DNA of 64,000 bases from Larkinella punicea (GTDB lineage: Bacteria > Bacteroidota > Bacteroidia > Cytophagales > Spirosomataceae). A program made the position numbers and the translations under genes. A model generated the notes under the pieces. That model was not told where the DNA came from and searched no databases. It was given only the letters and a program-made list of their open reading frames with translations. Positions 26,401 through 35,157 of this stretch are shown piece after piece. Each line of letters starts with the position of its first letter. The first letter of the stretch is position 1. The DNA lies in the NCBI RefSeq assembly GCF_003334855.1, contig NZ_QOWE01000024.1, forward strand, positions 62,001 through 126,000. The letters are read 5' to 3'.

Positions 26401-26802
26401 ATGAGCAAACGAACGCTGGATTCGCCGGAAGCCATCCGGTTTTTGGTGGATTCATTTTATGAAAAAGTACAGGCTGACGACTTCATCGGCCCCATTTTTA
26501 CCGATGTCGCCCACGTCGACTGGGCGAAGCATTTACCCAAAATGTACGCCTTCTGGGAAAATATTATTCTGGGCAACGATGCCTACCACGGTCATCCGTT
26601 TCGGCCCCATCTGCTCATCAATCAGCAACATACGCTGACCCTCGACCATTTTGAGCGGTGGCTGAAGCTATTTTCAGAAACGCTTACGGAACATTTTGAG
26701 GGAACGAATGCCGAACTAACCCGCCAGCGCGCTACGCAGATTGCCCTGGTCTGGAACCACAAATTCGAGTACATCAACAACGATTCGCATATGGGCGGCT
26801 GA
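26401..26802 (+). CDS. Group III truncated haemoglobin
   Basis: 133 residues from ATG (MSKRTLDSPE). The 2-on-2 globin pattern of group III is visible: FYEKVQADDFIGPIF, WAKHLPKMYAFWENIILG, then the proximal His region GHPFRPHLLI and an HFERWLKLF helix. It binds haem and probably O2 or NO. It is in a likely operon with the Spx-like gene 22 bp upstream. Its stop codon is the first part of a palindrome array at 26801-26915. Confidence 0.9.
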   Translation: MSKRTLDSPEAIRFLVDSFYEKVQADDFIGPIFTDVAHVDWAKHLPKMYAFWENIILGNDAYHGHPFRPHLLINQQHTLTLDHFERWLKLFSETLTEHFEGTNAELTRQRATQIALVWNHKFEYINNDSHMGG

Positions 26803-26915
26803 TCGAGATTTGCAATCTCGATCCCCTCTGTCGCGGACTTGTAATCCGCAGCATCTATCACCTACTGCGGATTGCAAATCCGCGACAGAGGGGGTTCAGA
26901 TTGCAAATCTGAACC
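26801..26915. repeat. Cluster of three GATTTGCAAATC palindromes
   Basis: Palindrome 1 (26801-26823): GATCGAGATT/AATCTCGATC. Element 2 (26823-26894): arms CCCCTCTGTCGCGG... and ...CCGCGACAGAGGGG. Palindrome 3 (26893-26915): GGTTCAGATT/AATCTGAACC. All centre on a TTGCAA-like core. They touch or overlap by one or two bases. A relative lies at 1345-1377. Confidence 0.88.
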
Positions 26916-26965
26916 AGCACAACCCGACAAATTTGAACCAGCCACCCGTAATTTTAGAAAACACA

Positions 26966-27613
26966 ATGCGCCTGAAAAGGCTCTTCAGCAAGGTTGCCAC
27001 CGGGATAGGGTATTTCCTGATTTTCGGGGTGGCACTCTATGCCCTGGCCTATTTTCTGCCGGGCTACCAACCCGGTTTTCTCACCAGCAAGCCGTTGGGC
27101 AACCTGTTCTGGCGAACGGTCTTTTTTACACACGTTGGTCTGGGTGCTGTTGCGCTGAGCCTGGGGCCGTTTCAATTTTCCCGCCAACTCCGCCAGCGCC
27201 GGGTCGGGTTACACCGGCGACTGGGAAAACTCTACGTGTTCAGCATCCTTATTGCGAGCGTGGCCGCATTTTGCGCAGCCTGGTTTGCCAGCACGGGCTG
27301 GGTGGCGGCTGTGGGTTTTGCGGGGTTGGCCATCGCCTGGTTTTACACGACATTTCGCGCTTACCGGGCGATTCGCCAGGGCCAGATTCGCAGCCATCAG
27401 GAATGGATGATGCGCAGTTATGCCACCACCCTGTCGGCGGTGACACTCCGAATCATTTTACCCGTCGAACTAGCGGTTTTTCAACTGCCGTTTTCAATGG
27501 CGTATCCCATTGTCGCCTGGTTGTGCTGGATCCCGAATCTGATTTTTGTGGAATGGTGGCTATTGCGAAGAAATCGGGTAAAACCGCCGATGCTGCCTGG
27601 AATGGCTAAATGA
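26966..27613 (+). CDS. DUF2306 membrane protein
   Basis: 215 residues from MRLKRLFSKVATG. The frame is open further upstream, but that part is only translated repeat sequence. About six or seven hydrophobic segments; the DUF2306 features are the FFTHVGLGAVALSLGPFQF helix, LHRRLGKLYV loop and RSHQEWMMRSYA motif with conserved His. The family is found in the inner membrane and has no proven function; the paired His residues suggest haem or quinone contact (inference). It ends 8 bp before the convergent DUF2256 gene. Confidence 0.82.
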   Translation: MRLKRLFSKVATGIGYFLIFGVALYALAYFLPGYQPGFLTSKPLGNLFWRTVFFTHVGLGAVALSLGPFQFSRQLRQRRVGLHRRLGKLYVFSILIASVAAFCAAWFASTGWVAAVGFAGLAIAWFYTTFRAYRAIRQGQIRSHQEWMMRSYATTLSAVTLRIILPVELAVFQLPFSMAYPIVAWLCWIPNLIFVEWWLLRRNRVKPPMLPGMAK

Positions 27614-27621
27614 GCAGCGTT

Positions 27622-27762
27622 CTATAACCCGGTATTTTTGTTTCGCCGGCATCGTTCACTGCAATATTTCACCTCGCTCCAGACGGTTTCCCATTTTTTT
27701 CGCCAGCTAAACGGCCTTCCACAGACCACGCAGATTTTTGTGGGTAAATCCTGCTTTTTCAT
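27622..27762 (-). CDS. DUF2256 small zinc-ribbon-like protein
   Basis: A 46-residue gene that is short enough to be missed in annotation. The product reads [17 protein letters not shown], then [17 protein letters not shown] and [12 protein letters not shown]. The CxxC and CxxxC pair make a zinc-ribbon-like knuckle, and the WRKKWE and [10 protein letters not shown] segments are the DUF2256 hallmark. Its ATG begins directly after the TAG of the flavin reductase, with no gap, so the two are translationally coupled. DUF2256 genes are often found near photolyase or flavin enzymes (family knowledge). Function unknown. Confidence 0.88.
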   Translation of the reverse strand: MKKQDLPTKICVVCGRPFSWRKKWETVWSEVKYCSERCRRNKNTGL

Positions 27763-28407
27763 CTATTCCTTTTCTCCGGAAAAATCGGGCAGCGACTGCG
27801 GGCGGGCATACGGAAACTGGGCGAACTTGGCCAGTTTGTAATAGCTGTTCAAGCCCGAAATGCCCACATCGTCAACGTGGCTGAGGTCGATATGCCCCTG
27901 CTCATCGACGGCGTCGTCCGGCACGATCAACTGCTCGATTTCGCCGATGATCAACATCGTGTTGTTGGCTTCAATCGGAATGCCCTGCAAAAACTTCAGG
28001 CCCAGTTTCAACTTGCTTTCTTTTACAAAAGGCGCTTTAAAACCGGAAAGGTATTCTTCCGTAAAGCGGCATTTGTCAAACTCCGACTCGTATCGTCTGA
28101 ATTTGGCGGAGGTGTAATGCGCCTGTTCCGCAAACGATTCGTGAACGTGGTTGATGGTGTAAAAACCGGTTTCGAGAATGTTTTCGTAGGTATGCTGACC
28201 CGCTTCCCGATCGGGACGCAGGATGAACCCCAGCAGGGCGGGATTGCTCCCCAAATGAATCACCGAACTGAAAATGGCCAGATTGGACTGGCCCTCGTTC
28301 GAAACCGATCCGATGAGGTTGGCCGGTTTGATGCCGGTGACGGAGTTGATGATATTCAGACGTTTGATTCGTTCGGTGGTTTCAAGGTCTGCTTTGGTCA
28401 GGTGCAT
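27763..28407 (-). CDS. Flavin reductase-like FMN-binding protein
   Basis: A 214-residue protein of the flavin reductase/DIM6-NTAB split-barrel family. Recognisable segments are KPANLIGSVSNEGQSNLAIFSSV at the FMN-phosphate site (written here only in part as GSVSNEGQSN), LGFILRPDRE and ILETGFYTINHV. It probably binds FMN and acts as an NAD(P)H:flavin reductase or uses FMN as cofactor. DUF2256 follows without a gap. The start MHLTKADLET is the only reasonable one. Confidence 0.87.
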   Translation of the reverse strand: MHLTKADLETTERIKRLNIINSVTGIKPANLIGSVSNEGQSNLAIFSSVIHLGSNPALLGFILRPDREAGQHTYENILETGFYTINHVHESFAEQAHYTSAKFRRYESEFDKCRFTEEYLSGFKAPFVKESKLKLGLKFLQGIPIEANNTMLIIGEIEQLIVPDDAVDEQGHIDLSHVDDVGISGLNSYYKLAKFAQFPYARPQSLPDFSGEKE

Positions 28408-28456
28408 AATCGGTCTGGGTTTTAAAGTCTTTTAAAATAGAAATGGAGAAGAGTGG

Positions 28457-29632
28457 TCACTCCAGGATGCCCGCATTGGCTAACTCTGACCAAACGGATT
28501 GAATACTGCACACTTTTACATCTTTTCGTAACCAATAGCCCTCTGTTTCGGGAGTAATCACCAGATTGACTGGCGTTTGCAAATCAATAAGAGCCTCCGT
28601 GTTACCCCGTTTCAAGGATGGATCGTTCGAATAGCGAATCTCAATAGCTACCGCGGGCTTACCGGCTTTTACCAAAATCAAATCCAGTTCGGCGCCGTTT
28701 TGCGTTCGATAATAATAGGGGGTTACGTTCATTGGGATGCGTGATATAATCTGTTGAACGACGTAGCCTTCCCACGACGCACCCAAAAGAATGCTACCGG
28801 TTAAAGCGTTGTAATCGCTGATATCAGCCAGTGCATGCACCAAACCGCTATCCCGAATAAAGATTTTAGGCGCTTTTACCAGCCGTTTTCCAATATTGAT
28901 AAAGTAAGGTGCCAGCCGTCGAATCAGATAGGCGTTCTCCAGAAACCCGATGTACTGTTGAATAGTTTTGACTGACAAATCCAATGAACGGGACAAATCA
29001 CTGTAATTAAGCAAACCGCCATGTATATTTACTAACATCGTCAGCAAATTACGGATGAGGGCAGGTTGGGCAGCTAGGCCTAATTGCGGCAAATCGCGCT
29101 GAACATAAGTCTGGATAAAGCTCTCCATCCAAAAATGCCACGCCTTTTGATCGGGTGCTTGCAGCGCATCCGGAAATCCACCTTTAAGCCAGTGTTGTCG
29201 GTAGGTATACGCAGGTTCAACTTCCAGCAAGTGTAAGGGCGAAAGCTCCAGATAAATGATACGTCCGGCCAGTGTTTCCGACGAATTCTTGAGGAGGTCC
29301 GGCGAGGCAGAACCCAAAAGCACAAATCGTCCCGGAATCCGGTGCTGATCGATCATCGAGCGTAATAAAGGGAATAGCTCGGGCATCCGCTGAATCTCAT
29401 CCAATACAACCAATTTATCCTGGTTAGCCTGGAAGAAAAGATCAGGCTGTTGTAAACGACGCTGATCGGCAAAGTACTCCAAATCAAGATAAAGCACTTC
29501 TTTCGCGGAGTGGGTCAGTAACGTTTTAACTAAAGTCGTCTTGCCTACCTGTCGGGGACCCAGCACGGCGACAGAAGGAAAGATTGAAAGGCAGGACTGA
29601 ATAGCTGAAGAAAGCGCCCGATCGAACATCAA
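28457..29632 (-). CDS. AAA-type ATPase with DUF4143 domain
   Basis: A 391-residue protein. Walker A is GPRQVGKTT (Lys31), Walker B is LVVLDEIQRMPEL near residue 75, followed by a sensor LLGSASPDLL. The C-terminal DUF4143 part (from about residue 215) has the ERDLPQLG-like and RTQNGAELDLILV segments; the latter resembles a nuclease-like E-x-D core with a following EIRYSN. The family is widespread, mobile and of unknown role. It has a clear Bacteroidota promoter just upstream and is monocistronic. Confidence 0.9.
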   Translation of the reverse strand: MMFDRALSSAIQSCLSIFPSVAVLGPRQVGKTTLVKTLLTHSAKEVLYLDLEYFADQRRLQQPDLFFQANQDKLVVLDEIQRMPELFPLLRSMIDQHRIPGRFVLLGSASPDLLKNSSETLAGRIIYLELSPLHLLEVEPAYTYRQHWLKGGFPDALQAPDQKAWHFWMESFIQTYVQRDLPQLGLAAQPALIRNLLTMLVNIHGGLLNYSDLSRSLDLSVKTIQQYIGFLENAYLIRRLAPYFINIGKRLVKAPKIFIRDSGLVHALADISDYNALTGSILLGASWEGYVVQQIISRIPMNVTPYYYRTQNGAELDLILVKAGKPAVAIEIRYSNDPSLKRGNTEALIDLQTPVNLVITPETEGYWLRKDVKVCSIQSVWSELANAGILE

Positions 29633-29649
29633 TCAAGTATTTTTTTAGT

Positions 29650-29680
29650 CAAAGGTAAAATTTACTTGATTAATAGCAAA
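29650..29680 (-). promoter_or_regulatory. Bacteroidota promoter for the DUF4143 ATPase gene
   Basis: Read on the minus strand: TTTG at 29680-29677, a 19-bp spacer, then TACCTTTG at 29657-29650. Both elements and spacing match the Bacteroidota sigma-ABfr consensus. Transcription would begin close to 29643, about 11 nt before the ATG at 29632. Confidence 0.75.
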
Positions 29681-29829
29681 ATTGCCATCCTACTCATTAG
29701 CATCATCATTGCTCCTATAGCAAACCATCGGCTACTTCTGTCGCCTTCTGATCGTTTTTTTGCATCTTCTGACACCTTTCATCTGCAACCAATCTGCGAC
29801 CTTTACAGCCTGATAAACAACACCATACC

Positions 29830-30414
29830 ATGAACATGAAACGTTACACCAGGATTGGGCTCCTGCTCCTGGCAGTTTTTGCTGCTCTGTCCGGCCCGGA
29901 AGCCCGCGCCCAGCAACTGCGGGTGGCTTATTTCGGCGAAACCGTCACCCACTACGGGCTAAAAGTGGCCTACGAATACCCGCTCATTTCCCGCATTAAA
30001 GTCCGCAATTCGGCGCGGAAAGAATTCCTGTTGACACCCGGACTGGCGGTTTACAATCATCCCGACAACCACGTGGGCCTCATCCTTTCGCCCGAACTGG
30101 CCTACCAGCGGACGGGTCGGCGGGGCGGTACCTTTGAAGTCGGGCTTTCCAACTCGTATTTCCGGTATTTTCTGGCGGGAAAAACCTTCGAGGTCGATGA
30201 AAACGGCGGCTTTCGGCGGGTCAAAATGGCCGGTCGTGGAGCCTATCTGCCGACGGTTTCGGTCGGTTTCGGTCGCGATCTGTCGATTCGGAAAAACCGC
30301 TCACTCGCCTGGTATGCCAAGCTGAACCTGATGCAGCAACGGCCCTACAACGCGTCAAGCCTGATGCGCTTTGGAATCGAATGTGGTATTCGCAAACCCC
30401 TGAAAAACAAATGA
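29830..30414 (+). CDS. Secreted outer-membrane-like protein, unknown
   Basis: A 194-residue protein with a signal peptide (LLLLAVFAALSGPEARAQ). The mature part alternates hydrophobic and polar residues as in a small beta-barrel (KVAYEYPLIS, VGLILSPELAYQ, FEVGLSNSYFRYF, PTVSVGFGRDLSI). I do not recognise a named family. The last bases form an ATGA overlap with the next gene, so the two are coupled. A second Met two codons in is an alternative start. Confidence 0.7.
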   Translation: MNMKRYTRIGLLLLAVFAALSGPEARAQQLRVAYFGETVTHYGLKVAYEYPLISRIKVRNSARKEFLLTPGLAVYNHPDNHVGLILSPELAYQRTGRRGGTFEVGLSNSYFRYFLAGKTFEVDENGGFRRVKMAGRGAYLPTVSVGFGRDLSIRKNRSLAWYAKLNLMQQRPYNASSLMRFGIECGIRKPLKNK

Positions 30415-31406
30415 AAACGATCTATAAATACCTGTTTCTATTGATGGCGGTTTCGCTCGTTGCCTGCGAAAAAGACGACGCAACGACGACCGACCGGACG
30501 CTTTATTTACGGCACAAAGGCGCGGATATGCCCATATGGGTGCGCGGCAACCTGGCGTCAAACAAACTGGTGCTGTTTCTACACGGCGGCCCCGGCGACT
30601 GCGCCATGTGTTACCGTCATTACCTCAAAGGACTGGAAAACGACGTGGCCGTGGCCTATTGGGACCAGCGGATTGCCGGGTCGTCGTCGGGAAAAGTGGA
30701 TGTCAAAACGTTGACTTATGAGCAGTTCGGCGAAGATGCGTATTACGTTGTGAAGCTGTTGAAAGCGCAATATCCCAACACCCAAATTTATCTGGTGGCG
30801 CATAGTTTCGGCGTGGAACTGGCGTGGCAATTTCTGACGACCAATGACAACCAGAAGCTGGTCAGCGGGTTGATCGCCGTCAATGGCACGTTTTCGACCT
30901 ACCGCTGGCTGGTACAGATGCGGGAGTGGGTGCTGCGGGAAGCCCGTCGGCAAAACAATACCGCCATCGAGCAGTACGTTCAGGCACGGCCCGTAACCGC
31001 CGAGAATCTGGGAACCTACGAGTGGCCCGAACTCTACAAACGAATGCTCGACCTGGACGGCAATCCGGTTTCGATTTACGACGATAAGAAGTTTGTCATC
31101 AATTATTTATTTGCCTCACCCAACACCGCTCTGGCCCAGTTCTCGCATCCGAAAGCGTATACGGAATACGGTGAAACCACCATTCGGGGATATGACCGGA
31201 GCGCGTTCCTGAAAAATATCCAGATTCCGGTGGCCTTGTTCTGGGGCAAAAAAGACGGCGTGGTCCCCATCGAAATTGGCTACGAAACCCGGGATTTGCT
31301 GACAAAAACCGCGCCGACGTTTGTGACGTTCGATCAGTCGTACCACGAACCGTTTATATCGGAAACCGACCGGTTTGTGGGCGAAGTGTTGAAATTTGTC
31401 AGGTAA
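30411..31406 (+). CDS. Alpha/beta hydrolase lipoprotein (prolyl aminopeptidase-like)
   Basis: 331 residues from the ATG that overlaps the previous stop (ATGA at 30411-30414). The lipobox is VSLVAC. The HGGPGDCAMCY oxyanion segment is like prolyl iminopeptidases; the nucleophile elbow is AHSFGVEL, the acid is in WGKKDGVVP and the base in DQSYHEPF. It is probably a periplasmic or outer-membrane-anchored hydrolase. Coupling with the putative barrel protein suggests a shared envelope task. A strong hairpin overlaps the stop codon. Confidence 0.88.
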   Translation: MKTIYKYLFLLMAVSLVACEKDDATTTDRTLYLRHKGADMPIWVRGNLASNKLVLFLHGGPGDCAMCYRHYLKGLENDVAVAYWDQRIAGSSSGKVDVKTLTYEQFGEDAYYVVKLLKAQYPNTQIYLVAHSFGVELAWQFLTTNDNQKLVSGLIAVNGTFSTYRWLVQMREWVLREARRQNNTAIEQYVQARPVTAENLGTYEWPELYKRMLDLDGNPVSIYDDKKFVINYLFASPNTALAQFSHPKAYTEYGETTIRGYDRSAFLKNIQIPVALFWGKKDGVVPIEIGYETRDLLTKTAPTFVTFDQSYHEPFISETDRFVGEVLKFVR

Positions 31407-31461
31407 AAAGTCAGCCTCCTGATCGAGAGCGTATTTTCCGATCAGGAGGCTGACTTTTACC
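31402..31461. terminator. Long hairpin between convergent genes
   Basis: Left arm GGTAAAAAGTCAGCCTCC... (31402-31425) and right arm ...GGAGGCTGACTTTTACC (31439-31461) pair over 23 bp with one bulged A. The TAA stop of the hydrolase is within the left arm. A-rich outer and T-rich opposite flanks allow termination in both directions; the minus-strand lipoprotein gene ends at 31475. Confidence 0.85.
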
Positions 31462-31474
31462 ACAAAACCGCCTT

Positions 31475-32164
31475 TCAATCCATTTTGTAGCGAATCGTGG
31501 AAATGTAGCTGATCTTACCGTCCTTGAAATGTACCTGAACTTCGTCCATCAGGCCAGCGCCGGGATTATAGGTGAAATACCACTGTGGCGATTGGCGCAT
31601 GGCTGGATCATAGGCCGCAGCGAGATTTTTTGTCAGGAGTGAGATGCGCTCAAATTTATTGGCATACGCACGAACCGCTCTGATTTTAACAAGCTTGGCA
31701 TACAGCGAGCCCGTAGCGTCTCCGAGCCGGATGGATGAGGCCGCTTGTAAGTTCGCAGGCCACTGCGAGAGCTGTCGGCCACTGTTCAGATAAATGCTTT
31801 TAACCTGATTGGCTTCGATGGTGATCTGGACACCGGAGTCGGTTCCCTGGTTCTGATCCAGCAAAATGTATTGGTAGAGCGGAAGGCGCTCACGCAACTG
31901 CGCAAGGTCCGACGTGTTATTGCTGACGACGTTTAAAAAGGTGACGCCCGCGGTTTGCCGGAGGGTTTGAAGACCGGCATACGCTTTTTCAGCCTCATCG
32001 TTGATCGTCAGGCCCAGATAGCTTCCGGCAGCAATGCTGTCACGGCTAAGGATGACGGCGGGTGGTGGGCACACGGTGATTCGGTCGGGTTCAACCGAAG
32101 GGTCTGTTAGGCAACTGGTGAGGAATACGAAGAGAAACAAGGTTGGGAGTAAGGTATTTTTCAT
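31475..32164 (-). CDS. Lipoprotein of unknown function
   Basis: A 229-residue protein with a lipobox (FLFVFLTSC, Cys18). The mature part has alternating helices and strands with GSYLGLTINDEAEKAY at the start and LMDEVQVHFKDGKISYI at the end. No family recognised. It is monocistronic and convergent with the hydrolase gene. Cys-anchored location in the envelope is likely. Confidence 0.7.
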   Translation of the reverse strand: MKNTLLPTLFLFVFLTSCLTDPSVEPDRITVCPPPAVILSRDSIAAGSYLGLTINDEAEKAYAGLQTLRQTAGVTFLNVVSNNTSDLAQLRERLPLYQYILLDQNQGTDSGVQITIEANQVKSIYLNSGRQLSQWPANLQAASSIRLGDATGSLYAKLVKIRAVRAYANKFERISLLTKNLAAAYDPAMRQSPQWYFTYNPGAGLMDEVQVHFKDGKISYISTIRYKMD

Positions 32165-32313
32165 TGGATTGGGGAAAATTGAAGGATACTACCTGGTTGG
32201 ACTCCCGGTTTTCTAATTTGGTTGGAAGGGTCACACACTAATTTTTCGCCCCAAATTGGAACGCGAACCGGATTGATCTTGTGTTGTGGTGGAATGAATC
32301 AACAAACCATACC

Positions 32314-33165
32314 ATGAACAAAACAACAGAAGAGGCAACCTCGACCTTTAAAATTGGGGGCGACCTGGAAATCAACCGGTTGGGTTACGGCGGAATGCAA
32401 CTGACCGGTTTTGGGGTGTGGGGCGATGCGCCAAACCGGGAAACCGCAAAGGCGGTTTTGCAAAAAGCCGTGGAGACGGGCGTGAATTTTATCGATACGG
32501 CGGATTCGTACGGCCCGCATACCAATGAAAAACTGATTGCCGATGCCCTGCATCCATATCAACAAGGACTCATCATTGCCACCAAAGGCGGTTTTGACCG
32601 AACCGGCCCCAATCAGTGGGTGATCAACGGCGACCCGGATCACATCCGGCAGGCGATTGAAGGAAGCCTTCAGCGGCTGAAACTGGAGCGCATCGATCTC
32701 TGGCAACTCCATCGGTTTGACCCCGACATCCCGGTTGAAGAAACCCTTGGGCCGGTCGTGGAAGCCGTTCAGGCGGGTAAAATTCGCCATGTCGGTTTGT
32801 CGGAAGTTGGCATCAAGGAGATTGAACGCGCCGAAAAAGTGTTACCGATCGTATCGGTCCAAAACCTGTATAACCTTGGCAACCGGAAGTGGGAAGCGGT
32901 TCTGGATTACACCATTCAACGCGGCATGGCGTTTATTCCCTGGTATCCGCTGGCGTCCGGGCCGAAGAAACTGGCCGCCAAAATTCGGGAAATTGCGGAA
33001 AAACACGAGGCTACAACGGCACAAATCGCCCTGGCGTGGTTACTGAAACGCTCGTCCAATATCCTTCTAATTCCCGGAACCAGCTCGCTCGATCACCTGG
33101 ACGAGAATCTGGCAGCCGACCGGATTGTGTTGTCGGATGAAGATTTTGCGGCTTTGTCGGAATAA
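32314..33165 (+). CDS. Aldo/keto reductase
   Basis: 283 residues from MNKTTEEATSTFKIGGD; 11 upstream codons are not family-like. The (beta/alpha)8 aldo/keto reductase tetrad is visible: Asp and Tyr in DTADSYGPH, Lys in ATKGG and His in WQLHRFDP. NADPH binding is expected in the C-terminal PGTSSLDHLDEN region. Such enzymes reduce aldehydes or ketones; the substrate is not clear. It has the LWQLHRFDPDIPVEET pattern of the AKR groups seen as oxidoreductases of general use. Confidence 0.93.
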   Translation: MNKTTEEATSTFKIGGDLEINRLGYGGMQLTGFGVWGDAPNRETAKAVLQKAVETGVNFIDTADSYGPHTNEKLIADALHPYQQGLIIATKGGFDRTGPNQWVINGDPDHIRQAIEGSLQRLKLERIDLWQLHRFDPDIPVEETLGPVVEAVQAGKIRHVGLSEVGIKEIERAEKVLPIVSVQNLYNLGNRKWEAVLDYTIQRGMAFIPWYPLASGPKKLAAKIREIAEKHEATTAQIALAWLLKRSSNILLIPGTSSLDHLDENLAADRIVLSDEDFAALSE

Positions 33166-33283
33166 ATCGCAGCCCGTCCGGTAGTTGAACCAAGCGAACG
33201 ACTTTCCTCATGAACCGGGATTATGGCAATCATGATCATTCGTCGAAGTGATCAAAGTCATGCGGTGACGGGTCTAATTACCG

Positions 33284-33291
33284 TACTTTTG
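33284..33291 (+). promoter_or_regulatory. Bacteroidota -7 box (TACTTTTG)
   Basis: A perfect TAnnTTTG match 17 bp before the ATG of the 2-hydroxyacid dehydrogenase, followed by CATA. No well-spaced TTG is seen upstream. Confidence 0.45.
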
Positions 33292-33308
33292 CATAAAATC
33301 CACGAGTT

Positions 33309-34298
33309 ATGAAAATCGCCTTTTTCAGTACAGCCGCTTACGAACGGGACTGGTTTATCCGGTACCAGGCGCACCATACCATCACGTTTATCGACGAGAT
33401 TCTGACCGAGCAAACCAGTCACCTGGCCAGCGGTTACGAAGCGGTTTGTGCATTCGTGGAAGATGATTTGAGCAAACCGGTTCTGGAATCGCTCCGGTCG
33501 CTGGGCATTCAGTTGGTCGCCATGCGTTGCGTGGGGCTGGACAACGTTGATCTGGAAGCCGCTGACGAACTGGGCATAACGGTTTTACACGTGCCGGGCT
33601 ATTCGCCCTATTCCGTTGCCGAACACGCTGTTGCGCTGCTGATGGGGCTGGTTCGGCACATTCCGCAGGCACACGAACGGGTTCAGCAGGGTAATTTTTC
33701 GATCAATGGACTAACGGGCCAGGATTTACACGGAAAAACCGTCGGGGTAATCGGTACAGGGCATATTGGTCAGGCTTTTTGCCAGATCATGCTGGGGTTT
33801 GGCTGTCGGGTGCTCGCCTTCGATATCAAACCGAATCAGCCGCTGCTCAACGCGGGCGTCCGCTACGTTGCCCTGCCAACGCTTCTGGCCGAATCCGATG
33901 TGATCTCGCTGCACTGCCCCCTGAACGCCCAAACCCGCCAGCTTCTGGACGCACCGGCTTTGTCGCAACTGAAACCGACGGCCATTGTGGTCAACTCCAG
34001 CCGGGGTGGTCTGGTCGATACCGCAGCGGTTTTGGATGCGCTGGATGCCAACGCGTTGGCCGGGTATGCGGCTGATGTGTATGCGAATGAGAAGAAGTGG
34101 TTTCACCGGGATTTTTCCGGCCAGCCCATCACCGACGACTTGCTAAACCGCTTGCGGACGCACCCACGGGTGTTGCTGACGGCCCACCAGGGATTTCTCA
34201 CCGAGGAAGCCCTGCAGCAGATTGCCCACCGGCTGATCCTCCAGATTTCGTTCTTCCAGAACAGCCGGCAGGAAGGCATCAGCAAGATGTCGATGTGA
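33309..34298 (+). CDS. D-2-hydroxyacid dehydrogenase (D-lactate dehydrogenase-like)
   Basis: A 329-residue cytoplasmic enzyme. It has the NAD-binding GVIGTGHIGQAF fold near residue 145, the catalytic Arg in NSSRGGLVDT, a Glu-containing loop and the catalytic His in TAHQGFLTEEAL. The N-terminal FFSTAAYERDWF is typical of D-lactate dehydrogenases of the LdhA group, which reduce pyruvate to D-lactate with NADH. Other 2-oxo acids are possible substrates. Length is normal. Confidence 0.92.
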   Translation: MKIAFFSTAAYERDWFIRYQAHHTITFIDEILTEQTSHLASGYEAVCAFVEDDLSKPVLESLRSLGIQLVAMRCVGLDNVDLEAADELGITVLHVPGYSPYSVAEHAVALLMGLVRHIPQAHERVQQGNFSINGLTGQDLHGKTVGVIGTGHIGQAFCQIMLGFGCRVLAFDIKPNQPLLNAGVRYVALPTLLAESDVISLHCPLNAQTRQLLDAPALSQLKPTAIVVNSSRGGLVDTAAVLDALDANALAGYAADVYANEKKWFHRDFSGQPITDDLLNRLRTHPRVLLTAHQGFLTEEALQQIAHRLILQISFFQNSRQEGISKMSM

Positions 34299-34347
34299 CC
34301 GGTTTCTGAAAACCGTACCCACCGATTCGTTTTTCTTTCGGCCAAAA

Positions 34348-34378
34348 TTTGAGTTGACAACTCTCTCGTGTAGCTTTA
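34348..34378 (+). promoter_or_regulatory. Probable promoter of the pssA-purS-fabH operon
   Basis: TTTG at 34348-34351, a 19-bp spacer and TAGCTTTA at 34371-34378, one mismatch from TAnnTTTG. The spacing is ideal. It lies 22 bp before the GTG start of pssA. Confidence 0.55.
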
Positions 34379-34399
34379 CACCATCGTTTTCGGACGAGC

Positions 34400-35107
34400 G
34401 TGTTTCACTTAGCCATCACACCCATTACGAAATTGCTTCGCCATCTACCCAATGCCATGACCTGCGGCAACCTGCTGTGCGGTTGTATCGGTTTGGTGAT
34501 GACCCTGCGCGGCCATTCCGACACGGCGGCCTGGCTTATTCTGCTGGCTGGAGTACTCGATTTTGGCGACGGTTTTGTGGCCCGGCTGGTTCATGCGTCG
34601 GGGCCGTTTGGAAAAGAACTGGATTCGCTGGCCGACGTCGTGACCTTCGGCGTTTTACCGGCCACGATGGTTTATCAGGCCCTGTGGTCGCTGGGGATGG
34701 GGAACTGGTCGTATCTGGCCTTCACCATTGCGGTTTTAGCCGCCTTGCGACTCGCCAATTTCAACATCGACACCCGCCAGTCCGACCAGTTTATTGGCCT
34801 GCCGGTTCCGGCCAACACCATTTTCATTGCGGCTTTTCCGCTCATGGCCTACTACCAGCCGCAGTTTGCTTTTCTGTGGCAAAACCCCATCACGCTCTTT
34901 CTTCTGATTGTTTTTTCGTTCATGATGGTGGCCGAATTGCCCTTGCTGGCGTTCAAATTCAAGTCATTCGGCTGGCGTGAAAACCGCATAAAATTCAGTT
35001 TTCTGATCGGATCGGCGTTTCTGTTGTTATTTTTGCACTTCGCAGCCGTACCGCTGGTGATTGCTTTATACATTTTGATCTCATACTTTGCTAAAAACAA
35101 GCCGTGA
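34400..35107 (+). CDS. pssA: CDP-diacylglycerol-serine O-phosphatidyltransferase
   Basis: A 235-residue inner-membrane enzyme with about six membrane segments. It makes phosphatidylserine from CDP-diacylglycerol and serine, the precursor of phosphatidylethanolamine. The CDP-alcohol phosphotransferase motif DGxxARx8GxxxDxxxD is visible as DGFVAR, then GKELDSLAD about residues 56-76. Translation starts at a GTG; no ATG fits closer to the family start. purS follows 50 bp downstream and fabH 21 bp after that. Confidence 0.93.
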   Translation: MFHLAITPITKLLRHLPNAMTCGNLLCGCIGLVMTLRGHSDTAAWLILLAGVLDFGDGFVARLVHASGPFGKELDSLADVVTFGVLPATMVYQALWSLGMGNWSYLAFTIAVLAALRLANFNIDTRQSDQFIGLPVPANTIFIAAFPLMAYYQPQFAFLWQNPITLFLLIVFSFMMVAELPLLAFKFKSFGWRENRIKFSFLIGSAFLLLFLHFAAVPLVIALYILISYFAKNKP

Positions 35108-35157
35108 CGGATTGAATTTTTACTCCTAAATTCCCGCACTGCTGATCTTCTTGAAAC

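Noticed and set aside
26741-26965. N-terminal extension of the DUF2306 protein
   Set aside because: The open frame upstream of 26966 is only translation of the palindrome cluster and the end of the globin gene in another frame.
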